Shown: positions 24,791 to 31,573 of the stretch, piece after piece | Numbering within the stretch: position 1 is the first letter of the stretch | Layout: every line of letters starts with the position of its first letter | Origin: DASUFP01 sp036274495 | GTDB lineage: Bacteria > Bacteroidota > Bacteroidia > AKYH767-A > OLB10 | Reading direction: 5' to 3' | NCBI GenBank assembly: GCA_036274495.1 | Contig: DASUFP010000085.1 | Span: 1 to 45,219 of the forward strand | Length of the DNA stretch: 45,219 nucleotides | The notes under the pieces: model-generated | Told to the model about the DNA's origin: nothing | Database searches by the model: none | Seen by the model: only the letters and a program-made list of their open reading frames with translations | Translations under genes and position numbers: made by a program

Positions 24791-26490
24791 AATTACTAAG
24801 TTTAGAAATAGGAGAACAATTTAGAAGCCTGCATGCTGGCTTTAAGGTGAACTTTCATCAGCTCACCGATAAAGGTGTTCAGTCTATGATGGAATTTCAG
24901 CCTTTTTGTTTTGCAGGTCTAAACGGTAGTGGAAAATCGAATGTATTGGAAGCATTAGCAGCAATCTTCTATCATTTGGAAATGTGCGTGGCAAAATATC
25001 GTCCAGATAGCTTTGAAAAGCATTTCAGTAGAGCTAAAGCAACCCCCGATGCATTTACCTTAAAATATTTGACTTGTAGTGGCAGTAAAAAAGATTACGT
25101 ATTATACTTGGCAGACATTGTAACAATAACAAAGGAAAAAGGTAAAGAGCCCGAAATGACGATTGAACCTCACCTTCTCAGCAAAGATTGGGGTGCTAAG
25201 CCAAGGAAAATTTCCTCAAAACCCTCAGATAGGTCGCAAGAACGAGCAGCTGGAAAAGAATACTTACCAGATTTAGTGGTTGGATATTCGTCAGGTGAAA
25301 ACGAAATACTGAGTTTGCCATTTATCAAAAACAGACTCATTCACTTTGATGAATATAAGGAAGCCGTTAAGAAGGGTTACCCATTTGATGAACCCGAAAC
25401 CAGTTTGCTGTACATTGATGAAGAAATGAGTCAGGCAGTACTTCTGGCTTGCATGCTTTATGAAGACCCAGAAACAACACTTAAACCACTTAGAGATGAA
25501 TTGGGAATTGTAGGCATACGCAGTTTCAGAATGAATCTCAACATGCAAACCTTGTATTTGGATGAAGAAGGGAAAGAGACATCGCCAATTCTGTATCAAG
25601 TAGAACACATAATCGAAAAACTAAAAGGTTGTGCAACCACTTGGTACGAACAAAAAAGTGGAATAAAAGGAATGAGGGAAGGCTTATTTACAGTTCTTAC
25701 CTTAGATTTTTTTGTTGACGAAAACACTAAACAGGTTTTTAAAGACCATTTCAAATCATCATTTGAATTATTCCGTTTCTTTCAATTGCTCTATGAATTG
25801 AATGCTAACATAATTAATACATCAACCAAAGAAGAGGTTTACAAATCGAAAGGTTTTTATACGGATGGAAAGTTACCCGAAGCAGGGCCGGAAGACCGTG
25901 TATTCTATTTCCTAGACTACATGATATTGAAAGATGAAGGAGGTGAACAACCAAACGAAAGGTTACTTCGAGAATTTTCAGACGGTGAGCATCAGTTCCT
26001 GCACACAATGGGAATTTGTTTGATGCTTAAAGACAGAAGAACGCTTTTATTATTGGATGAACCTGAAACACATTTTAATCCAAAATGGCGAGCAGAGTTT
26101 ATCAAAATTCTAAACAGTAGCATTAAGGCAGGTGGCACAAATAACTTTTTGAAAGATGTGCTATTGACTTCTCATTCTCCGTTTATCATTTCAGATTGTA
26201 TGCCTGACAATGTACTATTCTTCAAAAAAAATGAGAAAAACCTACTTGAAGCAAAAAGAGCAACTGAGTTAGGACTTAATACTTATGGCTCAAGTGTTGA
26301 CTATATTCTCAGAAACTTCTTCAAGACCAACTTGATTTCAAGTAAATCTTTTGACGACCTAAAAAACATAATTGATAACGGTACAATTGATGAATTAAGA
26401 AAAGCGGTTGATAGCTTTGGTGAGTCTAGTCAGAAACAATTTCTTTTCAAGAAGATTTACGAAAAAATGGAGAAGAAAGATGATAACTAG
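24787..26490 (+). CDS. Restriction-system-associated AAA/ABC-type ATPase (Septu PtuA-like)
   Basis: About 567 aa. SMC/RecF-like ABC ATPase head: Walker A FAGLNGSGKSNVLEAL near residue 46, a signature-like block LREFSDGEHQFLHTMGICL (about 397), Walker B TLLLLDEPETHFNPKW (about 420) and a switch-His region DVLLTSHSPFIISDC. This matches the known family of AAA ATPases encoded inside type I restriction operons and is of the same general kind as PtuA of the Septu defence system. It starts within the hsdS stop (ATGA) and overlaps the downstream HNH nuclease gene, so the five genes form one unit. Likely acts with the HNH protein as a second anti-phage activity or as a guard of the restriction enzyme; that coupling is inference. 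Confidence 0.85.
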   Translation: MKLLSLEIGEQFRSLHAGFKVNFHQLTDKGVQSMMEFQPFCFAGLNGSGKSNVLEALAAIFYHLEMCVAKYRPDSFEKHFSRAKATPDAFTLKYLTCSGSKKDYVLYLADIVTITKEKGKEPEMTIEPHLLSKDWGAKPRKISSKPSDRSQERAAGKEYLPDLVVGYSSGENEILSLPFIKNRLIHFDEYKEAVKKGYPFDEPETSLLYIDEEMSQAVLLACMLYEDPETTLKPLRDELGIVGIRSFRMNLNMQTLYLDEEGKETSPILYQVEHIIEKLKGCATTWYEQKSGIKGMREGLFTVLTLDFFVDENTKQVFKDHFKSSFELFRFFQLLYELNANIINTSTKEEVYKSKGFYTDGKLPEAGPEDRVFYFLDYMILKDEGGEQPNERLLREFSDGEHQFLHTMGICLMLKDRRTLLLLDEPETHFNPKWRAEFIKILNSSIKAGGTNNFLKDVLLTSHSPFIISDCMPDNVLFFKKNEKNLLEAKRATELGLNTYGSSVDYILRNFFKTNLISSKSFDDLKNIIDNGTIDELRKAVDSFGESSQKQFLFKKIYEKMEKKDDN

Positions 26491-27559
26491 GCTGCAACGA
26501 TTAACAACGGGATTGAGTATAATTCAAGAAATTCCTGAAACATTTTTCAGAGAAATTGAAAACGCTGCTGCCTTTGGTGACCATTTATTTCCCATTTGGG
26601 CAAATACTGTTTTTGCACCAACTTCATTAAAATCAAAATTCCAAGCCGTTTATGATAAATACAAAGCAATCCCATCAAAAGCGACTAGAGATAAAATCGT
26701 TGATGCCTTTACACAAAATAATCAGATTGAAAATCTTTGTACGAATCAAGCTGGAACCATAATAATTGAATTAAATGACTTGCCTCAAAGCATAAGGAGT
26801 GAACTTGATTCACTCTTTCTTCATTTGTATAATTCAGCAATAAATTACCACGCATTTGAAGCTCATGTTGCTGACAATTTAAAGCAATCAATAGACAATT
26901 TTATAAGAATTAATGGCTTAGAGGTGTGTCCTTTTTGTGGAATTGAAGGTTTCTTAAATATTGAAGGACAATCAAGAATAGCATTAGACCACTGGCTTTG
27001 CAAGGATTTATTTCCAATGGCAGCTGTAAACTTTGATAATCTATTTCCAATTGGCGATAAATGCAATGGCAGGGCTACAAAGGGGACAAAAAATATTCTA
27101 ATTGATGACCCCGCAACAAAAAATCGTGTAAATGCTTTCTATCCATACCTAAATCATGACGGTGTTCAATCATCATTTCAATTTGTAAATGAGCCAACAA
27201 TCAATGGGATAACAGACGCTGATTGGAATTACACGATAACCAATAGAAATCCAGCAGAACAAGACATTTTTGAAAGTTGGAATTCGATAATGAATATTTC
27301 AACAAGGTATTTAGACTACTTTAGGAAAAATGTATTTCTCATGTGGGAAGCAGACTATAAAAGATTTATTGAAGAAGACCATGACATTGAACATGCACAA
27401 ACAATTGATGAACTAAAAGCAAATTTTAGAATTTGGAAAGCAGCTTTTCCAATCAAAGGCAGAGCAGGTTCCATATTGTATAGGGCATTTATAGACTATT
27501 TAATCAATGACGCATCAGACGCATATTTATATGGACTTTGTGAGAATTTTAAAAGATAG
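26480..27559 (+). CDS. HNH nuclease (Septu PtuB-like), last gene of the restriction operon
   Basis: About 359 aa from ATG 26480 (an upstream TTG/ATT-type extension exists in the overlapping frame but would sit deep inside the ATPase gene). HNH core near residues 150-200: EVCPFCGIEGFLNI (C-x-x-C), ALDHWLCKDLFPMAAVNFDN (the D-H and N residues) and LFPIGDKCNGRATKGTKN. In PtuB-type proteins the last part normally reads C-x-x-C-N; here the first of these cysteines is Gly/Asp (IGDKCN), so zinc coordination may differ. The 11-bp overlap with the ATPase gene supports co-translation. The pair resembles PtuAB of Septu, in which the ATPase controls the nuclease. Family assignment rests on motifs and gene order only. 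Confidence 0.8.
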   Translation: MITRLQRLTTGLSIIQEIPETFFREIENAAAFGDHLFPIWANTVFAPTSLKSKFQAVYDKYKAIPSKATRDKIVDAFTQNNQIENLCTNQAGTIIIELNDLPQSIRSELDSLFLHLYNSAINYHAFEAHVADNLKQSIDNFIRINGLEVCPFCGIEGFLNIEGQSRIALDHWLCKDLFPMAAVNFDNLFPIGDKCNGRATKGTKNILIDDPATKNRVNAFYPYLNHDGVQSSFQFVNEPTINGITDADWNYTITNRNPAEQDIFESWNSIMNISTRYLDYFRKNVFLMWEADYKRFIEEDHDIEHAQTIDELKANFRIWKAAFPIKGRAGSILYRAFIDYLINDASDAYLYGLCENFKR

Positions 27560-27569
27560 CCAACGCACA

Positions 27570-27636
27570 GGTGTAAGCACATTTGCAAGCCGCACAAGCC
27601 CAAGCACAGACCAAAGCTTGCAAAAGAGCTTCCACC
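27570..27636. repeat. Long bulged hairpin after the HNH gene (same design as 18792-18859)
   Basis: GGTG-t-AAGC-aca-TTTGCAAGC, 25-nt loop, GCTTGCAAA-aga-GCTT-c-CACC. The internal loop is again ACA opposite AGA at the same place relative to the loop-proximal stem, though stem sequences differ from the copy before hsdR. This is covariation-like and suggests a conserved structure rather than chance. Confidence 0.75.
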
Positions 27637-27782
27637 TTTCCGACCCAAGAAAAATTGAATTAAAAAAAATCTCCTCCCCTTCTGAAAATAAAAAATACCC
27701 ATCCGCACAGACCGACACGACAAAGACAGTGAAACTCAACAAAGACAATGGTTTACAGACACGGTGGACAAGAACGCCAGCT

Positions 27783-27915
27783 GGTAACATGGGTTTGGTG
27801 TCATGCGGGGTGACGTGCTTAAATTCAAGTGCAGTTTTTCAAATCAACTTTAGTGCTGGGTTGACAGATTTGTGCCCTGAAATCCCGCACGAACGCCAAG
27901 CCCAAAAACGTTACC
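27783..27915 (+). other. attC-like site 4
   Basis: GGTAACAT, GGGTTTGG, a mismatched stretch, TGCGGG ... CCCGCA, mismatched stretch, CCAAGCCC, then AAAAACGTTACC. Two paired blocks with one G-T pair and a long loop of about 70 nt. It forms the right boundary of the restriction cassette. Confidence 0.65.
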
Positions 27916-27981
27916 TGCAACCCTTGGGGACACTGCTAACTTGAAACATTCTGCATAAAACGAACAGACAAACCAATACTA

Positions 27982-29019
27982 ATGACAACTAATTCCATTG
28001 ACACTTACTACGAGATTTTAGGCGTAAGCTCTAATGCGACAGTTGATGAAATTAAGCGTGCATATAGACAGAAGGCAAAGGAGTTACACCCAGACAAGAA
28101 TAAATGCCCCAATGCTCACGAAGAATTTATTTTGCTTTCAGAAGCGTATGAATGTCTTACCAACATTAAGACAGGCAAAACAAAAGTTCAGCAACCAACA
28201 ACATCTTATGCTGAATGGCAAGAGCAAAGCAGAGAGCAAGCACGACAAAGAGCAAGAGAGTATGCGGAGATGCAGTATGAGGAATTTAAAAAGACCGACC
28301 ACTACAAAAACTCTCAAGCCGCTATTACGGTTATGGAACACCTTTATTTTTTTTCTTCAATCTTTTGCATCCTTTCTCCTTTGTGGGGCTATTTATTTAA
28401 GGAATGGGCAGGATTTGGAATGGGACTTTTATTTGCATTCCTTTCAGTTCAATATTGGGCAGGCATCTTTACCGAAAAAATAACTCTTAACTTCAGTTCG
28501 TTCTTTCAATCACTTGTATTGATTGTTAAGACAAGAACATTTCGTTATGCAGTAATCACTATTATTAATTTGATTATTCTCTTTCGGTTTACACTAAACA
28601 CTCAACTGACATTTTATTCTCTTGCTTTTATTCTTTTAGCACTTTACGGCTTGACTTATCTTGCTTTTAATTTCAAAATATCAGCAATAAAAATGTTTTC
28701 AAAAGTTGGACTGTTCCTTTGTTTTACGCCAAGCGTGTTCAACTTTATATTTTTGACCAACTTTCTTTTCTCCTCTAACCCGACAACAGAAGTTTATTCA
28801 TTTGTTCATGAGCAAAGGTGGTATAGTAGCAGATATTCCAGAGGTAGATATGAGAAGATTGCCTACATTGACTTAGAGAAGAACAAGTATGAAGAGTATG
28901 ATTGGTTCAGAATGTTTTTTGACTTTGATGCAATGAAAGACAAGAGCGAAATAACTTATAAATTTGAGGACGGACTTTTAGGATTGAGAGTATTGAAACA
29001 TTATGACTTCACTCATTGA
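27982..29019 (+). CDS. DnaJ-domain membrane protein (cassette 5)
   Basis: About 345 aa. Residues about 8-65 form a J domain (DTYYEILGVSSNATVDEIKR, with the HPD motif in AKELHPDKN), which stimulates Hsp70 ATPase activity. A charged helical linker (EWQEQSREQARQRAREYAEM) leads into four or more hydrophobic segments (about 115-265, for example YFFSSIFCILSPLWGYLF and AVITIINLIILFRF). The last 80 residues are charged and soluble (RGRYEKIAYIDLEKNKYEEY). No zinc-finger or substrate domain of classical DnaJ is present. A J protein tethered to the membrane could recruit DnaK to a membrane target; a defence or stress role is suggested only by its place in the cassette array. Sole gene of its cassette. 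Confidence 0.85.
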   Translation: MTTNSIDTYYEILGVSSNATVDEIKRAYRQKAKELHPDKNKCPNAHEEFILLSEAYECLTNIKTGKTKVQQPTTSYAEWQEQSREQARQRAREYAEMQYEEFKKTDHYKNSQAAITVMEHLYFFSSIFCILSPLWGYLFKEWAGFGMGLLFAFLSVQYWAGIFTEKITLNFSSFFQSLVLIVKTRTFRYAVITIINLIILFRFTLNTQLTFYSLAFILLALYGLTYLAFNFKISAIKMFSKVGLFLCFTPSVFNFIFLTNFLFSSNPTTEVYSFVHEQRWYSSRYSRGRYEKIAYIDLEKNKYEEYDWFRMFFDFDAMKDKSEITYKFEDGLLGLRVLKHYDFTH

Positions 29020-29041
29020 ACAAACTATGTGCGAACTTCAA

Positions 29042-29174
29042 ACAGTTGTGCTCCGAACGAACAGCAGGACAGCAGGTAACATAAGATTAAAAGAAATTTT
29101 AAAAAAGGGGGCATTGACCGTAATACGAACAGTGGTGCATCTATCAAACAGTTGTGGTTATACAAACAGTCGTG
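29042..29174 (+). repeat. Four ACAGT(T/G/C)GTG motifs within and beside attC-like site 5
   Basis: Direct repeats at 29042-29050, 29129-29137, 29148-29156 and 29166-29174; the last three are spaced 18-19 bp apart within the loop region of the hairpin. Confidence 0.6.
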
Positions 29175-29224
29175 CTTCTAATCCCCCTTTTTTAAAACTT
29201 CTTTAATCCCTTCTTCGTTAGTGG
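29075..29224 (+). other. attC-like site 5
   Basis: GGTAACATA, stem GATTAAA-a-GAA-a-TTTTAAAAAAGGGGG, loop of about 80 nt with direct repeats, CCCCCTTTTTTAAAA-c-TTC-TTTAATC, then CCTTCTTCGTTAGTGG. About 25 base pairs; the left arm carries an unpaired A, and one A-C mismatch is present. Follows the DnaJ-type gene. Confidence 0.78.
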
Positions 29225-29239
29225 CAACCCCAGAGTGAT

Positions 29240-29917
29240 ATGAAATTTGAATTAACAAGATATAATCAAAACACAACTGAACAAGAACTTCTTGACGACC
29301 TGAAAAGGGTAGCAAGCGATCTTGGGAAATCTACTGTTACCATGGTAGAGTACGACAAATCTGGAAAATACTCTAGCAGTACGATCATGAAAAGGTTTGG
29401 AGGTTGGAATTTTGCTTTGGACAAGCTTGGACTTGAAAAATCAAATCATTATCAAATCACAGATGATGAACTTTTACAGAATATTCACAGTGTCTGGGTT
29501 AAATTAGGTCGTCAGCCTCGCAATAAAGAAATGGCAAAACCAATATCAAAATATGGTGCAAACACATATGTGACTCGATTTGGTAGTTGGATGAAAGCAC
29601 TTGAATTATTTATTGAGTATGTAAACAACGAAGTCATTGCAACCCATAAAATAAATGAGACAAAAATAGAAATAGCAAGAAAACATCAGACAAAAAGAGA
29701 TATTAATTGGCGACTTCGATTCCTCGTTATGAGACGAGACAATTTTAAATGTATTTCTTGCGGACGAAATCCCGCCACTGACCCTCAAATAATTTTACAC
29801 GTTGACCATATACTTGCTTGGGACAAAGGTGGTGAAACTGTTTACGAAAACTTGCAGACTCTTTGTTCAGTTTGCAATATTGGAAAAAGTAACCTCGCCT
29901 TCAAAGAAGTTGAATAA
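29240..29917 (+). CDS. HNH endonuclease with homing-endonuclease-associated repeats (cassette 6)
   Basis: About 225 aa. The N-terminal half has two helical repeats of about 55 residues of the homing-endonuclease-associated (HNH_repeat) type: ELLDDLKRVASDLGKSTVTM ... RFGGWNFALDKLGL and ELLQNIHSVWVKLGRQPRNK ... RFGSWMKALELF. These are DNA-binding modules. The C-terminal 60 residues are an HNH nuclease: FKCISCGRNPATD, ILHVDHILAWDKGGET, NLQTLCSVCNIGKSN, with both C-x-x-C pairs, the D-H and the N in place, so it looks active. It starts about 15 bases after the box of attC-like site 5. Possible self-mobility or defence function is inferred. Confidence 0.85.
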   Translation: MKFELTRYNQNTTEQELLDDLKRVASDLGKSTVTMVEYDKSGKYSSSTIMKRFGGWNFALDKLGLEKSNHYQITDDELLQNIHSVWVKLGRQPRNKEMAKPISKYGANTYVTRFGSWMKALELFIEYVNNEVIATHKINETKIEIARKHQTKRDINWRLRFLVMRRDNFKCISCGRNPATDPQIILHVDHILAWDKGGETVYENLQTLCSVCNIGKSNLAFKEVE

Positions 29918-29980
29918 CAATTCACTATTAACCAAAATTCCTTGTTGAAATTAAAATTTACACTTAACTATAAATCCTAG

Positions 29981-30559
29981 ATGAATATAATAAAGCGACA
30001 TGCGCATGAATTTTACCCAATCATGTTGGACAAATCCAATTTTCATTCTCGGCCAGAACTGAGCATTCGTGCAGTTAGAAGTCAGATATTAGAGTATCAC
30101 AAATCATCGCATAGATTGGTATTTTTAAACGAACTTATGCTTTTGACTCGCTTAAAATATGATGAACATCTTAAAGATTGCAAGAAATTGGAGACTTGTC
30201 AATTTAATAAATATTGTGACGATGTCTTATTCTTTCTAAATGAAGAGGTGGAAAAAATTAATATCTCAATTCAACCAAGTGATTTTAATTTAGAGGAGAA
30301 AAAGCAAATTCAAGAATTTGAAGTTGAAGTAATAAGTCATCTTAAACTGTTGTCGCTTGGGCAAGAAATAGTGTATGAGGATTTTATTCAGGAAATTTCT
30401 GAGCTTAAAGAATATTTATACCTTAATAAAAGAAATTGGATGCAACTATTCTCTGGTAAATTACTTGAAATGGTTGCAGGAGGTATAATTGAAGAAGCAA
30501 CAGCCAAAAGTATTGTTGATTTCGTAAAAACCGAATATTCTAACATTATTAGTACATAG
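29981..30559 (+). CDS. Hypothetical protein behind the HNH gene (cassette 6)
   Basis: About 192 aa, soluble, mostly helical and charged. The N-terminal MNIIKRHAHEFYPIMLDKSN is followed by a long helical body (YDEHLKDCKKLETCQFNKY, EEKKQIQEFEVEVISHLKLL) and KLLEMVAGGIIEEATAKSIV near the end. No family recognised. No hairpin separates it from the HNH gene, so the two probably share one cassette; the 63-base gap is AT-rich and may hold its own promoter. Stop lies 8 bases before the left box of attC-like site 6. Could be a partner or inhibitor of the HNH protein, unproven. Confidence 0.65.
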   Translation: MNIIKRHAHEFYPIMLDKSNFHSRPELSIRAVRSQILEYHKSSHRLVFLNELMLLTRLKYDEHLKDCKKLETCQFNKYCDDVLFFLNEEVEKINISIQPSDFNLEEKKQIQEFEVEVISHLKLLSLGQEIVYEDFIQEISELKEYLYLNKRNWMQLFSGKLLEMVAGGIIEEATAKSIVDFVKTEYSNIIST

Positions 30560-30566
30560 GGCTGCC

Positions 30567-30660
30567 ACTAACAGGTGGTTGGACGCCAGGGCCGGCTGAT
30601 GTTTACAGAAAATTATTAAATTGGAAGCCGGCCCCGTCGCCAACCACCAAACCGTTAGCA
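30567..30660 (+). other. attC-like site 6
   Basis: ACTAACA, stem GGTGGTTGG, bulged GACG/GTCG region, GGGCCGGCT, AT-rich loop, AGCCGGCCC, CCAACCACC, then AAACCGTTAGCAACC. Two perfect 9-bp blocks. It is the clearest of the set; followed by the lipoprotein gene. Confidence 0.8.
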
Positions 30661-30673
30661 ACCCCACTCACAA

Positions 30674-31300
30674 ATGCGAAACGCTATTTACCTGTTCGGA
30701 CTTTTTATTCTTTCTGCCTGTCAACAATCGACAGGTAATGGCGACACGACAATTCATCAAACGACAGCCACTTCTTCGTCGTCACCCAATATTCCTGAGA
30801 CTTCCGACACTTACAATGGCTTTACTATAGTAAATAAAGGACCAAGGGGCGGCGGCTACACTGACCCTGCCGGCCATCCATTAGGATATCGAATATTCAG
30901 AGTTCAGCTGATTAATGACTCACTGGTTCCGTTGGACTTCAACATTAATTTTACAAGCAACGATGTTCCTTTGCGTCCAAAATCGGATGGACATTTAAAA
31001 GTATTTTTGTTTCCAAAGTCAATGACTCCCGACAAGCAGGAGGAATATGATTTTGGCATAACCGGTCTCCCGGCTTTTTTAGACACCGGATTAAGAGAGC
31101 CTACAAAGCTGCAAATAACCATTCAGCCAAAAAAGGAATATGTGTTTTACGTTGGGGCCCTACTGTATTATTCAAACGGCAGTGCACGTGCAAAACTCAT
31201 CGCCAGCGGACAATATTTGATTTATAAAATTGACATAAACGAACCACCACCTGTGTCTGCAGAAATACCATGCGGACAGTTTAGATTTCATACACAATAA
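30674..31300 (+). CDS. Hypothetical lipoprotein (cassette 7)
   Basis: About 208 aa. N-terminus MRNAIYLFGLFILSACQQST is a short signal peptide with lipobox LSAC, so the mature protein is lipid-anchored at Cys16. A low-complexity S/T linker follows, then a beta-rich domain (YNGFTIVNKGPRGGGY, GYRIFRVQLINDSLVPLDFN, TIQPKKEYVFYVGALLYY). No family recognised. It begins 16 bases after the box of attC-like site 6; no attC-like site is seen behind it, so the array ends here or its last site is lost. Confidence 0.7.
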   Translation: MRNAIYLFGLFILSACQQSTGNGDTTIHQTTATSSSSPNIPETSDTYNGFTIVNKGPRGGGYTDPAGHPLGYRIFRVQLINDSLVPLDFNINFTSNDVPLRPKSDGHLKVFLFPKSMTPDKQEEYDFGITGLPAFLDTGLREPTKLQITIQPKKEYVFYVGALLYYSNGSARAKLIASGQYLIYKIDINEPPPVSAEIPCGQFRFHTQ

Positions 31301-31573
31301 TTAAATATAGCATCGAAATTAAAAAAGCACTTAAAGGCTTTTGGGTTGTTTAACGTCCGACAGGTAAAACAACACCTATTTCATATTTTTATATACAGTT
31401 TCCTCTGTCAGCAATATTGCTTTTTAACCTCACCGAGGTGACGCAAGCCTGCAACTCTTATTACCCAACCTGAATCAATCGGCTTTTAAACAAATTCCAA
31501 AAGATAAACGGACTTTTCAATTTGTTTATTTTGCCGATCTCTTATATTATTACCAAAATTTATTCAAAACATC
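31301..31573. other. Intergenic region at the right end of the array
   Basis: No gene, no TAACA...CGTTA hairpin. A weak GTTGTTT...AAACAAC inverted repeat (about 31345-31368) may stop transcription of the lipoprotein gene. Sequence composition returns to that of the flanking host genes after about 31570. Confidence 0.4.

Larger units (their letters stand above)
27560..27981 (+). other. Non-coding interval after the restriction operon
   Basis: Holds the bulged hairpin at 27570-27636, an A/C-rich stretch, and attC-like site 4. A 145-codon open frame across 27507-27944 runs through both structures, has low-complexity S/T/K composition and no domain, and is not considered a gene. Confidence 0.6.
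17163..30660 (+). mobile_element. Integrase-less integron-like cassette array (CALIN)
   Basis: Six large hairpins (and a mini one at the left edge) share the outer boxes TAACA on the left and CGTTA on the right, enclosing long imperfect palindromes with unpaired bases and variable loops. Each lies immediately behind a gene or gene group, all intact genes between them face the same way, and sequence after each CGTTA tends towards (G/C)xxGCAA(C/G). This is the organisation of integron gene cassettes with attC sites; the boxes resemble Vibrio-type attC ends more than the strict RYYYAAC/GTTRRRY of class 1. No tyrosine recombinase is encoded in the window. The array is more AT-rich than the flanks and its cargo is unrelated to the surrounding host genes. 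Confidence 0.7.

Noticed and set aside
27507..27944. 145-codon plus-strand open frame after the HNH gene
   Set aside because: It overlaps the HNH 3' end, the bulged hairpin and attC-like site 4; low-complexity composition without domain.
17163..30660. CRISPR array or phage att-site explanation for the hairpins
   Set aside because: The sites are not identical repeats with uniform spacers, no cas genes are present, and they differ in stem sequence while sharing only the outer boxes.
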